Assembly: GCF_012933385.1 (NCBI RefSeq)
Contig: NZ_JABBPN010000008.1
Span: 62,001 to 126,000, forward strand
Direction of reading: 5' to 3'
From: Paenibacillus lemnae
GTDB taxonomy: Bacteria > Bacillota > Bacilli > Paenibacillales > Paenibacillaceae
DNA: 64,000 bases
The translations under genes were made by a program, and so were the position numbers. How positions within the stretch are numbered: position 1 is the stretch's first letter; each line of letters opens with the position of its first letter. The notes below the pieces were generated by a model. It made no database searches. It was not told the origin of the DNA and saw nothing but the letters and a program-made list of their open reading frames with translations. Positions 54,576 through 62,951 of the stretch are shown one piece after another.

Positions 54576-55025
54576 ATGGTGACACAGGAGCAGCGTGTTA
54601 ACAAATACGGAATGCCGTCCTACAATACCCGGGACTTGATTATACGTGAAGATATTATGGCAAAAGCCGAGGAGCTGGCAGATTTGATATCTACCAGTGA
54701 TGAAGTGAGAACATTTCAGCAGGCTGAGGAAAAAATCCGCAATCACGAGCATGTGCAGCAGCTGATCAAAACGATCAAGAAGAAGCAGAAAGAGATTGTT
54801 GCCTTCGAAACATTTAAAAACCTGGATATGGTTGCTAAAATTGAAGGTGAGATCGATGAGCTTCAAGATCAGATCGACAGCATACCGTTGGTTGTTGAAT
54901 TTCAACAGAGTCAAAGTGATATCAACTACCTGCTGCAGCTGGTAATGTCGGTGATCCATGATACCGTTTCGCAAAAAGTGAATGTCGAAACCGGTAAAGA
55001 CACTCCGCCAAGCAGCTGCGGATAA
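54576..55025 (+). CDS. ricA: RicA family protein (YmcA; YlbF/YmcA superfamily)
   Basis: RicA, with YlbF (RicF) and YaaT (RicT), forms the Y-complex that directs RNase Y processing and affects sporulation, competence and biofilms in B. subtilis. The 149-residue, mostly helical protein begins MVTQEQRVNKYGMPSYNTRD and holds LIKTIKKKQKEIVAFETFKN, with a C-terminal cysteine in SSCG that can be a cluster ligand. GGAGC at 54565-54569 precedes the ATG at 54576; an ATG at 54572 is out of frame. It is paired with miaB as in many Bacilli. Confidence 0.9.
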   Translation: MVTQEQRVNKYGMPSYNTRDLIIREDIMAKAEELADLISTSDEVRTFQQAEEKIRNHEHVQQLIKTIKKKQKEIVAFETFKNLDMVAKIEGEIDELQDQIDSIPLVVEFQQSQSDINYLLQLVMSVIHDTVSQKVNVETGKDTPPSSCG

Positions 55026-55028
55026 GAG

Positions 55029-55059
55029 AAGGTGCGGACTTTGGTTCCGCACCTTTTTT
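55029..55059 (+). terminator. Intrinsic terminator after ricA
   Basis: AAGGTGCGGA pairs perfectly with TCCGCACCTT, followed by T. Confidence 0.92.
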
Positions 55060-55135
55060 ATGTCATGATCTCATGAAGTGTATCTTTCCTGGGTACGCTA
55101 AACCTAATCTGATTTAAGATGGGCTAAGGAAAGGC

Positions 55136-55163
55136 TTGACAGGTTTATTAAATATGTCATAAT
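55136..55163 (+). promoter_or_regulatory. Sigma-A promoter of the nrtR-pncA-pncB operon
   Basis: TTGACA at 55136-55141 and CATAAT at 55158-55163, 16-base spacing with an extended TGT before the -10. It lies 33 bases before the first gene. Confidence 0.7.
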
Positions 55164-55171
55164 GATATTAT
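55159..55171. promoter_or_regulatory. Candidate operator overlapping the nrtR promoter
   Basis: ATAAT-GAT-ATTAT is an inverted repeat that overlaps the -10 hexamer, so a bound protein would block transcription. The operon encodes an NrtR-like regulator, which makes autoregulation plausible. Confidence 0.4.
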
Positions 55172-55196
55172 CAAAACGAAAAATAATGGTGATCTA

Positions 55197-55970
55197 ATGA
55201 CGGACAATGCAGAACATTCTCAACCAAGCAATAAACGTTATCGTACACCGGATGGGGTTCCCGCTGACATTGTAATGTTTACCCTGACCAAGCGGGAGAG
55301 GAAGACCGTTACCAAGACCCTTCCTATCCGGGAATTAAAAGTCATGCTGATTCGGCGGAAATCCTGGCCTTGCGCGGGGATGTGGGCACTGCCCGGCGGA
55401 TTTTGCCAGGAGAGTGAGTCTATTTATGATGCGGCCAAGCGAGAACTGAAGGAAGAAACCGGTGTGGATGGCGGACATCTGGAGTATCTCGGTGTCTACA
55501 GCGATCCTGGTCGGGACCCAAGAGGCTGGATCATTAGCAATGCTTTCTATGCGTTGGTCGAAGAGTGGATGCTGGAACATCGGCAGGCAGCAGATGATGC
55601 AGAGGAAGTCGGTTTGTTTACCGTACAGCAAGCCTTGGAAGAATTGGAGCTTGCTTTTGATCACAGAACGATCATCATGGACGCTTATCGCAAGATTCAG
55701 CAGCAGATGCTTCAGACGACAATCGCCAAACAGTTTCTGCCGGATCAATTCACACTCAGCGAGCTGTACCAAGTCATTCAGACTGTCGTTCCGGAATTCA
55801 ATGAACCGAATTTTATTCGCAAAATCACGTCAACCCGAAGCAGGAAAGGGATACTGGAAGAAGCACGTGATCAGAGTGGAAAACCACTGCATTCCAATCA
55901 ATACTCCCAGCGTCCGGCGCAGCTGTACCGGTTTACAGATCAGGCGCCGCTGCTCTCTATTTATACGTGA
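55197..55970 (+). CDS. nrtR: NrtR-type Nudix-HTH transcriptional regulator
   Basis: NrtR proteins sense NAD-related ligands such as ADP-ribose and repress NAD metabolism genes. The 257-residue product has an N-terminal Nudix domain with a complete box (residues 68-90: GFCQESE, then RELKEETGV) and a C-terminal winged-helix segment (about 165-240, LPDQFTLSELYQVIQTV, NFIRKITSTRSRKG). The intact Nudix box suggests it may also hydrolyse its ligand. It precedes pncA and pncB with gaps of about 55 and 15 bases. The alternative is a plain Nudix hydrolase, but the C-terminal domain and neighbours favour a regulator. Confidence 0.85.
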   Translation: MTDNAEHSQPSNKRYRTPDGVPADIVMFTLTKRERKTVTKTLPIRELKVMLIRRKSWPCAGMWALPGGFCQESESIYDAAKRELKEETGVDGGHLEYLGVYSDPGRDPRGWIISNAFYALVEEWMLEHRQAADDAEEVGLFTVQQALEELELAFDHRTIIMDAYRKIQQQMLQTTIAKQFLPDQFTLSELYQVIQTVVPEFNEPNFIRKITSTRSRKGILEEARDQSGKPLHSNQYSQRPAQLYRFTDQAPLLSIYT

Positions 55971-56026
55971 CATGCCGAGCTGGAAGTGGTGACAACCTAT
56001 TTTGGTGATTAGGAGGGTGTTAGGTG

Positions 56027-56578
56027 ATGAAGTCATTAATTGTGATCGATTTTACGAACGATTTCGTGGATGGTAACCTGCCTGTAGGCCAAGAGGCTGT
56101 AGCTATCGAGCAAACTGTGGCGGATCTTACCAAACGGTATGCTGAGCAGGGTGATTATGTCGTCATGGCCGTAGATCTGCATGAAAAAGATGATCCATAT
56201 CATCCGGAAGCAAAGCTGTTTCCGCCCCACAATATCCGGGGTACAGCAGGAAGGCATCTGTACGGTGCACTGGCTGATGCCTACGATACACACAAGGATC
56301 AGATTTACTGGATGGATAAAACGAGGTATAGTGCCTTTTGCGGTACAGATCTGGATCAGAAGCTGAGAGAACGGGGTATTAAAGAGATCAGCCTGCTCGG
56401 TGTGTGCACAGATATTTGTGTGCTCCATACGGCAGTAGATGCATACAACCTCGGATATTCTATTAAGGTTTATGAGGATGCGGTGGCGAGCTTTAATCCG
56501 GAGGGACATCGCTGGGCATTATCTCACTTTCAGAACAGTTTGGGAGCTGATGTTGTTTCGGTTCAAGAGAAAGACTGA
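56027..56578 (+). CDS. pncA: Nicotinamidase / isochorismatase-family cysteine hydrolase
   Basis: PncA converts nicotinamide to nicotinate for NAD salvage. The 183-residue protein has the catalytic triad pattern: Asp8 in VIDFTNDFVDG, the lysine in MDKTRYSAF and Cys131 in GVCTDICVLHTA. The metal-binding DLHEKDDPYHPEAKLFPPH segment is also conserved. Its place before pncB, which uses nicotinate, supports nicotinamidase over other isochorismatase-like hydrolases. AGGAGGGTG precedes the start; GTG at 56024 is equally possible and would add one residue. Confidence 0.88.
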   Translation: MKSLIVIDFTNDFVDGNLPVGQEAVAIEQTVADLTKRYAEQGDYVVMAVDLHEKDDPYHPEAKLFPPHNIRGTAGRHLYGALADAYDTHKDQIYWMDKTRYSAFCGTDLDQKLRERGIKEISLLGVCTDICVLHTAVDAYNLGYSIKVYEDAVASFNPEGHRWALSHFQNSLGADVVSVQEKD

Positions 56579-56593
56579 AGGAGGAGCTTGCAT

Positions 56594-58060
56594 ATGAAGG
56601 CAGGACTGGCGCTGCACACCGATAAATATCAGATCAATATGATGTATGCACATTGGATGAATGGTTCCCACCAGACGAAGGCGGTGTTTGAAGCCTATTT
56701 TCGCAAGCTGCCTTTTGGAAACGGGTATGCGGTATTTGCAGGTTTGGAGCGAATTGTTAACTATATTAATGATCTTCGGTTTAGTGAGGAGGATATTGCT
56801 TATCTCGCCAAACAGGAAGAAGCATATGACGCTGCTTTTCTGGAGGAACTGCGGACGTTTACATTCCAGGGGTCAATTCATGCCATGAAAGAAGGAGCCC
56901 TTGTATTTGCAAATGAGCCGCTGATCCGTGTAGAAGGACGTATTTTCGAAACCCAGCTGGTAGAAACGGCGATTCTGAACTTTATGAATTTTCAGACACT
57001 GATTGCAACCAAGGCCTCCCGAATTCGTCAGGTGGCAAGTAATGATATACTCCTGGAATTTGGAACAAGAAGAGCGCAGGAGGCCGATGCGGCGGTGTGG
57101 GGAGCACGTGCTGCCTACATCTCGGGCTTTCATGCAACCTCCAATATGCTGGCAGGAGAACAGTTCGGAATTCCTACGAAAGGCACCCATGCCCATTCCT
57201 GGGTCCAGACGTTCCGGAATGAGCAGGAGGCATTTGATATTTTTGCAAAAGTCATGCCTGACCAAGTCACCTTGCTGGTCGATACCTATGATACTCTTGC
57301 CAGCGGCGTGCCGAATGCGATCCGCACAGCGAAGAATCTGGAAGCGCAAGGCAAGAAGATGAATGCAATCCGGCTGGACAGCGGGGATCTCGCCTACCTC
57401 TCCATACAGGCTCGTAAAATGCTGGATGAAGCGGGTCTCTCTTATGTGAAGATTGTTGCATCAAATGATCTGGATGAAAACACCATTCTTGATTTAAAGG
57501 CTCAGGGAGCGAAGATTGACACGTGGGGTGTCGGTACACAGCTCATTACAGCAGCAGATCAGCCAGCTTTAGGCGGTGTCTATAAACTGGTGGAACGTCA
57601 GGTAGATGGCGAAATGAAGCCAACGATCAAGATCTCTGCAAATCCGGAGAAGGTGTCTACGCCAGGCAAAAAGGAAGTATACCGCATTATTTCCAAGGGA
57701 AGCGGCAAGGCTATTGCGGATTATATATGCTTTCCGGAGGAAAGCATGCCTCCAGAAGGCGGAAAATTGAAGCTATTTAACCCGCTGCATCCGTATATGC
57801 GTAAAAATGTCCGTGATTTTGATGCCATTAAAATGCTCACACCTATATTTGTAGATGGCAAACAGGTGTATGACCTTCCTGAACTGCAGGACATTCGCGA
57901 GTATCACAATGAGCAGTTAGGACAGTTCTGGCCGGAATATTTACGTAAGCTAAACCCCGAAATTTATCGGATTAACCTGAGTGAACAGGTTTGGGACATG
58001 AAACAACGGTTAGTGGCTGAATACATGGAAGAGCATGTGCAGGAACCAGGCGAGGATTAA
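56594..58060 (+). CDS. pncB: Nicotinate phosphoribosyltransferase
   Basis: PncB makes nicotinate mononucleotide from nicotinate and PRPP with ATP. The 488-residue protein opens MKAGLALHTDKYQINMMYAHW and has the family blocks FEAYFRKLPFGNGYAVFAGL, LEFGTRRAQEADAAVWGARA, GTHAHSWVQTF, NAIRLDSGDLAYLS and DTWGVGTQLITA. The ATG at 56594 follows GGAGGAG by seven bases. It completes a three-gene salvage operon with nrtR and pncA. Confidence 0.96.
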   Translation: MKAGLALHTDKYQINMMYAHWMNGSHQTKAVFEAYFRKLPFGNGYAVFAGLERIVNYINDLRFSEEDIAYLAKQEEAYDAAFLEELRTFTFQGSIHAMKEGALVFANEPLIRVEGRIFETQLVETAILNFMNFQTLIATKASRIRQVASNDILLEFGTRRAQEADAAVWGARAAYISGFHATSNMLAGEQFGIPTKGTHAHSWVQTFRNEQEAFDIFAKVMPDQVTLLVDTYDTLASGVPNAIRTAKNLEAQGKKMNAIRLDSGDLAYLSIQARKMLDEAGLSYVKIVASNDLDENTILDLKAQGAKIDTWGVGTQLITAADQPALGGVYKLVERQVDGEMKPTIKISANPEKVSTPGKKEVYRIISKGSGKAIADYICFPEESMPPEGGKLKLFNPLHPYMRKNVRDFDAIKMLTPIFVDGKQVYDLPELQDIREYHNEQLGQFWPEYLRKLNPEIYRINLSEQVWDMKQRLVAEYMEEHVQEPGED

Positions 58061-58079
58061 GATATATTGGCTTAAACAT

Positions 58080-58116
58080 AGCTGTTCCGGTGAAAGAATA
58101 CCGGGACAGCTTTTTT
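58080..58116 (+). terminator. Intrinsic terminator after pncB
   Basis: AGCTGTTCCGGT pairs with ACCGGGACAGCT (one mismatched pair) around an eight-base loop, followed by six T. Confidence 0.88.
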
Positions 58117-58256
58117 GTACATAACATAATTATTTCTCGGGAAAGCGCAGGAGACGCCAAAAGTCGGGATTGCCCGGTTAATTTCGACAAAAGAATGTAA
58201 TGAGAATAAGGATTGGGTACATATTAATAAAGAGTCCCAGAGTTAGGAGGAAAAGG

Positions 58257-59270
58257 ATGGTGATTCCAACGCAGTTTCAAGCGTATGTTGTGCATAAGGA
58301 TGATCAAGGCTTCCGAAGCGGTATAGAGACCTGCAGCTGGGAACAGCTGCCGGAAGGTGATGTGACCATTAACGTTCAATACAGCAGCGTTAACTATAAA
58401 GATGGGCTGGCATCGCTGCCGGACGGAGACATTGTGAGGAGATATCCCTTCATTCCAGGAATTGATCTTGCAGGCACGGTTGTGCATTCCGCCCACGCTT
58501 CCTTTCATGAAGGGGACCAGGTCTTGTGTACAGGATATGGTTTAGGTGTGTCTCATGAAGGGGGATTCAGCCAGTATGCACGTTTGAATGGAGACTGGCT
58601 CCTTCATCTTCCTCAAAGCCTGACACCAAAAGAAGCGATGGGCATTGGTACAGCCGGGTTTACAGCAGCTTTGTCTATCCATGCCATGTTGAACAACGGG
58701 TTAAGGCCAGAGCATGGACCTGTACTTGTTACAGGTGCTACAGGCGGTGTTGGCAGCTTTGCGATTTCTATATTGTCCCGGCTGGGTTATGAAGTTATCG
58801 CATCTACAGGCAAGCTGGAAGAGCAGAAAGACTGGCTTCAGTCTCTGGGCGCTCATCAGGTTATTTCACGTGATGAACTACATCCGCCGAAATCTGGAGT
58901 GATGTCTTCTGAGCGATGGTCAGGGGTTGTTGATCCCGTCGGCGGCGGCATTCTTCCTGAACTGCTAAAGCAGATTCGATATGGCGGATCAGCAGCCTTG
59001 TCCGGACTCACCGGCGGAACTGAATTTAACGGGACCGTGTTTCCGTTTATATTAAGGGGCATTAAACTTCTGGGAATCGATTCCGTAAACTGTTCGATGA
59101 TGCTGAGAAAAGAGATATGGGGACGCTTGGCGGCTGAGTGGAAACCAGAAACGATGCTGGGGGACGGGATTAAGGAAGTTGCTTTGACTGAGCTTCCGGA
59201 AGCTCTAAACCTCATCTTGAGAGGAAAAGCTGTCGGCAGATCCGTGGTCGTTTTGAATCCAAAAGAATAA
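58257..59270 (+). CDS. YhdH/AcuI-type quinone oxidoreductase (zinc-independent alcohol dehydrogenase family)
   Basis: Members of this MDR branch reduce quinones or acryloyl-CoA with NADPH. The 337-residue protein has SSVNYKDGLA, FIPGIDLAGTVV, ALSIHAMLNNGLRPEHGPVL and the Rossmann motif VTGATGGVGSFAISILSRLG, followed by RYGGSAALSGLTGG. There are no structural zinc cysteines. The substrate is undetermined. The ATG at 58257 is six bases after GGAGG; earlier in-frame starts lack a ribosome site. Confidence 0.88.
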   Translation: MVIPTQFQAYVVHKDDQGFRSGIETCSWEQLPEGDVTINVQYSSVNYKDGLASLPDGDIVRRYPFIPGIDLAGTVVHSAHASFHEGDQVLCTGYGLGVSHEGGFSQYARLNGDWLLHLPQSLTPKEAMGIGTAGFTAALSIHAMLNNGLRPEHGPVLVTGATGGVGSFAISILSRLGYEVIASTGKLEEQKDWLQSLGAHQVISRDELHPPKSGVMSSERWSGVVDPVGGGILPELLKQIRYGGSAALSGLTGGTEFNGTVFPFILRGIKLLGIDSVNCSMMLRKEIWGRLAAEWKPETMLGDGIKEVALTELPEALNLILRGKAVGRSVVVLNPKE

Positions 59271-59296
59271 TAAATTAATGAAAGGATGAATTCAAG

Positions 59297-59869
59297 ATGA
59301 TGAACCGTTGGACAAAAGGATTGATAGCAGGTGTGCTGGTTATCGGAATGACAGGATGTAATGAAGAGATGACAAAGCAGGAAGTCCAGCAGTACAACGG
59401 ACAAGCTTTTGAGGAAGGGACCCAGGAAGCCCAAAGTGAAGGACGTGGACTGAATGGTAAATTTCTGGACAGCATGAAACAGCGTTTTGAAGCTGAAAGT
59501 ATGGAACTCACCAATGAGACCGTTGCAGAAGAGAGTGACGGAAGTATGATTTATCGATATCTCATTAACAATGACCAGCATCAGCAGCTCAACCTTCATG
59601 TTTATCCTGACGAGCAGACCCGGAGCAGCAGTATCAAAGACCTGTATTCAGGTAATGATGCGAAAGGTGAGGAAGGTCTGAAATCGGTTGTAGTAGAATC
59701 GGAAGAATCGGCTGTCGTTTATCTGGCTGCAGGAGAACTGAACGCAGATTATCAGCAGCATGTCGAGAAAATTGGTCCTCAACTGCTTGAAGAAATTGCG
59801 ACATCAGCGAATGAGTCCAACAACATTGAAGAAGATGACGGCGACGTCTATGCCCCGGACAAAAAATAA
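59297..59869 (+). CDS. Putative lipoprotein, unknown function
   Basis: The 190-residue protein has a signal peptide with a lipobox (VIGMTGC, cysteine 21), so it should be anchored on the outside of the membrane. The rest is hydrophilic and acidic, with no domain I recognise; the C-terminus (NNIEEDDGDVYAPDKK) is very acidic. The ribosome site is AAAGGATGA. It follows the YhdH-type gene after 26 bases and may share its transcript. Confidence 0.75.
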   Translation: MMNRWTKGLIAGVLVIGMTGCNEEMTKQEVQQYNGQAFEEGTQEAQSEGRGLNGKFLDSMKQRFEAESMELTNETVAEESDGSMIYRYLINNDQHQQLNLHVYPDEQTRSSSIKDLYSGNDAKGEEGLKSVVVESEESAVVYLAAGELNADYQQHVEKIGPQLLEEIATSANESNNIEEDDGDVYAPDKK

Positions 59870-59871
59870 TA

Positions 59872-59912
59872 AAAAATCAGCTTCCCGGATGGTCCCGGGA
59901 AGCTGTTTTTTT
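59872..59912. terminator. Bidirectional terminator between the lipoprotein gene and moaB
   Basis: CAGCTTCCCGG at 59878-59888 pairs with CCGGGAAGCTG at 59895-59905, with seven T after it on the + strand and an A run before it. It serves the convergent genes on both sides. Confidence 0.88.
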
Positions 59913-60423
59913 ATTGCGGCTTGCGAATCTCCCGCACAACATGCCGCAGTTCAGGCAGTAAAATCTTCTCCATTGCCAGCCGCACAGCATTTGCAGAACC
60001 CGGCATGGAAAATACAGCAGTATCTCCGACTGTCCCGCCGATCGCGCGGCTTAAAATGGCAGCAGACCCGATCTCCTCGTAACTGAGGGAACGGAAAATT
60101 TCCCCGAAACCGGTAAGCTCTTTGTCCAGCAGAGATGTTACAGCTTCAAATGTGGTATCTCTCCTGGATATGCCTGTACCTCCTGTGAGCAGGACTGCCT
60201 GAATGTCCTTATGTTCAGAAGCGGTTGTAATTAAAGATCGCACCTGGTCATAATCATCCTTTACGATAGTCTGGGCAGCGACAATATATCCTTCACGTTC
60301 CAGGAGCTCTCGCATCAGCTGCCCACTCTTGTCTGTAGCGGTTGTCCGTGTATCCGATACCGTAACAATCATGCATGCAACCGTGTCTGGAGCTTCTCTG
60401 CGATGTTCTTCTACCGTGTTCAT
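59911..60423 (-). CDS. moaB: MoaB/Mog family molybdenum cofactor biosynthesis protein
   Basis: This family adenylylates molybdopterin or has a related role in molybdenum cofactor assembly. The 170-residue protein contains IVTVSDTRTTATDKSGQLM, the motif LLTGGTGISRRDTTFEAV and FSMPGSANAVRLAMEKILLPEL. The ATG at 60423 follows AGAGGTGG by seven bases on the minus strand. An in-frame start at 60492 adds residues that do not match the family. No other moa or moe gene is nearby, so the cofactor pathway is presumably encoded elsewhere. Confidence 0.9.
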   Translation of the reverse strand: MNTVEEHRREAPDTVACMIVTVSDTRTTATDKSGQLMRELLEREGYIVAAQTIVKDDYDQVRSLITTASEHKDIQAVLLTGGTGISRRDTTFEAVTSLLDKELTGFGEIFRSLSYEEIGSAAILSRAIGGTVGDTAVFSMPGSANAVRLAMEKILLPELRHVVREIRKPQ

Positions 60424-60531
60424 CAAAATACCACCTCTTATTATCTTTTTTTGGGAAGATGCCGTTGCCGCGGCTTCATCGCTATAGTACACTTCCTTAA
60501 CAGATGTTTTTGAAGGGAAGAGACGTATTCT

Positions 60532-61524
60532 ATGAAGAACAGTATAACACCTATCTATATATTATCAGGCTTTTTGGGCAGCGGGAAAACAAGTCTGTTA
60601 ACCCGTTTGATTCCGTATTGGCAGCAGCAGGGCTTAAAACCAGCGGTTGTGATGAATGAGATCGGGGAAGTCAATATCGACAGCGTGGCAGCGGGGCATG
60701 CAGTACCAACAGCGGAAATGCTCAGCGGCTGCATATGCTGCTCAATACGTGCTGATCTGGCGGGCGAGCTGGGACTGTTAATTCGGAATGAAAAACCGGA
60801 TGTGATTATACTCGAAGCTACGGGAGCAGCCAATCCGATGGAGATTTTGGATGGTCTCGCCGAGGCTGCATTATATATGAACATTGAAGTCAAACAGATG
60901 ATCACCGTCGTGGACTCGGCTCACCTGCTGTACCTCCATCGACAACAAAGAGCGAAAACGTACCGTCTGATGCAGGAACAGATCCGCTGCGCGAACAAGC
61001 TGATTCTCAATAAGACAGATCGCCTGAATAATAATGAACAGCAGGAAGCAGGTGATATCGTGGCGAAGTGGAATCCCCTGGCCACAATGGTTCCTGCTGT
61101 CCGCTGCGAGGTGGATCTTGATGTGCTGCTGACTGGTGCTCATGCGATTCAGGGGAATACATGCAGCGGTAAATCTGAAGCGGAACATAGCAGCTGCGGT
61201 TCTTCCAATGATCACGATCATGGAGGAACGCATCATACGCACCACCATGTAATGTCTTATACGCATCATCTTCAAGGTCCTGTGGACAGTGTGCATTTTG
61301 AACACTTGATCAGGGATTTGCCTAGGGACATTTACAGGGCAAAAGGCATTGTGAGCTTTCGCGATACGGCCAGCCGGTTTTTGTTTCAATATGCATTCCG
61401 AGAAACCGATTACACGAAGCTGGCACCTCAAGCCGGGCTGCAGGATGTGTTGGTGTTTATCGGGGAACAGTTTGACCGGGATGATCTGCAGGCCAGGCTG
61501 GAAAAACTGGCAGTTCCGGATTGA
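60532..61524 (+). CDS. CobW/COG0523 family GTPase with a His-rich metal-binding segment
   Basis: COG0523 GTPases act as metallochaperones, often for zinc or cobalt. The 330-residue protein has the P-loop GFLGSGKT at 13-20, the family metal motif GCICC at 66-70, NKTD at 160-163, and a CobW C-terminal domain from about 250. A histidine-rich region at 219-246 holds many His residues (DHDHGGTHHTHHH). No corrin or nitrile hydratase genes are nearby to fix the metal. It is divergent from moaB, and the next gene encodes a cysteine-rich copper-binding protein. Confidence 0.9.
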   Translation: MKNSITPIYILSGFLGSGKTSLLTRLIPYWQQQGLKPAVVMNEIGEVNIDSVAAGHAVPTAEMLSGCICCSIRADLAGELGLLIRNEKPDVIILEATGAANPMEILDGLAEAALYMNIEVKQMITVVDSAHLLYLHRQQRAKTYRLMQEQIRCANKLILNKTDRLNNNEQQEAGDIVAKWNPLATMVPAVRCEVDLDVLLTGAHAIQGNTCSGKSEAEHSSCGSSNDHDHGGTHHTHHHVMSYTHHLQGPVDSVHFEHLIRDLPRDIYRAKGIVSFRDTASRFLFQYAFRETDYTKLAPQAGLQDVLVFIGEQFDRDDLQARLEKLAVPD

Positions 61525-61590
61525 TTCACCGGGTCCCTTTCACGTTTAATACAAAGCATCTGAGTAAAAGTCGTGGGAGGTTAACCGAAA

Positions 61591-61929
61591 ATGACAAATG
61601 AACTGCAATATAAAGATTGTATCGAAGCATGCCACGAGGCGGCTGACGCCAGCAATATCTGTTATGTTTCCAGCCTAAAGGAATATGATATCGCTATGCT
61701 TCGCGATTGTATAGTTTTAACACGCGAGTGTGCTGAAATCTGCTCATTCACTGCAGATGCGATGAGCCGCATGAGTCCATTCGCTTCGGATATATGCAGC
61801 ATTTGTGTTCAGATTTGTGAGGCATGTGCAAAAGAATGTGAGAAGCATGCCCATCAGCATTGCAAAGACTGTGCCGAGGCATGCCGCCGCTGTGCTGAAA
61901 TCTGCAGCAATATGTGCTGTGTGGCCTAA
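61591..61929 (+). CDS. Cysteine-rich four-helix copper-binding protein (DUF326, Csp3-like)
   Basis: The 112-residue protein contains 18 cysteines spaced mostly as CxxxC and CxxC along helices: CIEAC, CIVLTRECAEIC, CSICVQICEACAKEC and CKDCAEACRRCAEIC. This is the pattern of copper storage proteins, which store many Cu(I) ions inside a four-helix bundle. No signal peptide is present, so a cytosolic Csp3-type protein is likely. The ATG at 61591 follows GGGAGG. It ends with CC at positions 109-110. Confidence 0.88.
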   Translation: MTNELQYKDCIEACHEAADASNICYVSSLKEYDIAMLRDCIVLTRECAEICSFTADAMSRMSPFASDICSICVQICEACAKECEKHAHQHCKDCAEACRRCAEICSNMCCVA

Positions 61930-61946
61930 CCTGTATTATTAATAGA

Positions 61947-61988
61947 AAGCCTGTGTTCATTCAAAATTGAATGAATTCAGGCTTTTTT
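61947..61988 (+). terminator. Intrinsic terminator after the copper-binding protein gene
   Basis: AAGCCTG with TTCATTC pairs with GAATGAA and CAGGCTT, followed by T. Confidence 0.88.
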
Positions 61989-62042
61989 ATTGTGCATTTG
62001 AGTGTACAATATAAGTAATAATTGGGAAAGCGGGACATTCAA

Positions 62043-62951
62043 ATGGACGTTTTAGTTACACTTAATCAGGTCAGCAAACGGTACGGCAGACATATTGCAT
62101 TGCACGACGTAAACTGGAGAATCTGCCGAGGAGAATGTGCTGCCATAACCGGAGACAACGGGGCCGGAAAAAGCACGCTGCTGCATATTTTAGCTGGACT
62201 TGCAATGCCGGATAAAGGAACAATAATAATAAATAATGGAGAGGTCAGCATCGGATACGTACCTGAGTTCTTCCCGGGACTGAAGTTTACGCCCCGAGAG
62301 TATCTGGCTCACATGGGCAGAATCCAGGGGCTTTCGAAACAAGCCGCTTCCAAAAGGGTGGAAGGTCTCATCTCCATGTTCCAGATGGAGCAGTCTTCAA
62401 ATCGTTTGATGAACGGATTCTCGAAAGGCATGCTTCAAAAAGTGAATCTTATGCAGGCTCTGCTTGGCATGCCGGACCTGCTGGTCTTGGATGAGCCGCT
62501 TTCCGGTTTGGATGAACATGTACAGCATGAGATCGCGAAACTCCTGACAGAAATTAAACAGCAGGGGACCTCCATTGTCATGTCGGTACACGAGCATCTG
62601 CTGATCTCGGCGGTGGCAGACAGGCTTGTAGTTATGAAGAATGGCAAGATTATGCGTGACGGTTTGACGGATTTAACTTATCAACGTAATCCTCGTGCAC
62701 GCAGCCGAGTTGTATTTCACGGGATATCACCAGAACACTGTATACATATAGAGCAAATGGATGGATTTATAAAATGGATTTCTCAGGGAGCCCCAAAGGA
62801 AGCGGATATCGCTCGTGAATGCAGTAACGAAATGCTGCAGTATATCCTTGATGCCGGAGGAAGCATTCTGTCCCTTCAACAATTAAAAGGTCCTGAGCTG
62901 CCAGTAGAACACCAATGCGTTTCAAAGTCAAAAAAGGCGGTGATAGGATGA
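62043..62951 (+). CDS. ABC transporter ATP-binding protein (ABC-2 type exporter)
   Basis: The 302-residue ATPase has Walker A GDNGAGKST at 37-45, an exporter-type signature NGFSKGMLQKV and Walker B LLVLDEP followed by LSGLDE. After the core, a C-terminal extension of about 90 residues follows. It belongs with the downstream membrane protein, with which it overlaps (ATGA). The substrate is unknown. The ATG at 62043 is preceded by AAAGCGGGA; TTG 62022 would add seven residues. Confidence 0.9.
   Translation: MDVLVTLNQVSKRYGRHIALHDVNWRICRGECAAITGDNGAGKSTLLHILAGLAMPDKGTIIINNGEVSIGYVPEFFPGLKFTPREYLAHMGRIQGLSKQAASKRVEGLISMFQMEQSSNRLMNGFSKGMLQKVNLMQALLGMPDLLVLDEPLSGLDEHVQHEIAKLLTEIKQQGTSIVMSVHEHLLISAVADRLVVMKNGKIMRDGLTDLTYQRNPRARSRVVFHGISPEHCIHIEQMDGFIKWISQGAPKEADIARECSNEMLQYILDAGGSILSLQQLKGPELPVEHQCVSKSKKAVIG

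Noticed and set aside
59297..59869. Lipoprotein as a substrate-binding protein of the nearby ABC system
   Set aside because: It is too short and acidic for a solute-binding fold, lies more than 2 kb upstream of the exporter behind other genes, and the ABC genes look like an exporter.
62415..62450. Degenerate ABC signature (FSKGM instead of LSGGQ)
   Set aside because: This form is common in ABC-2 exporter ATPases and does not mean a defective protein.
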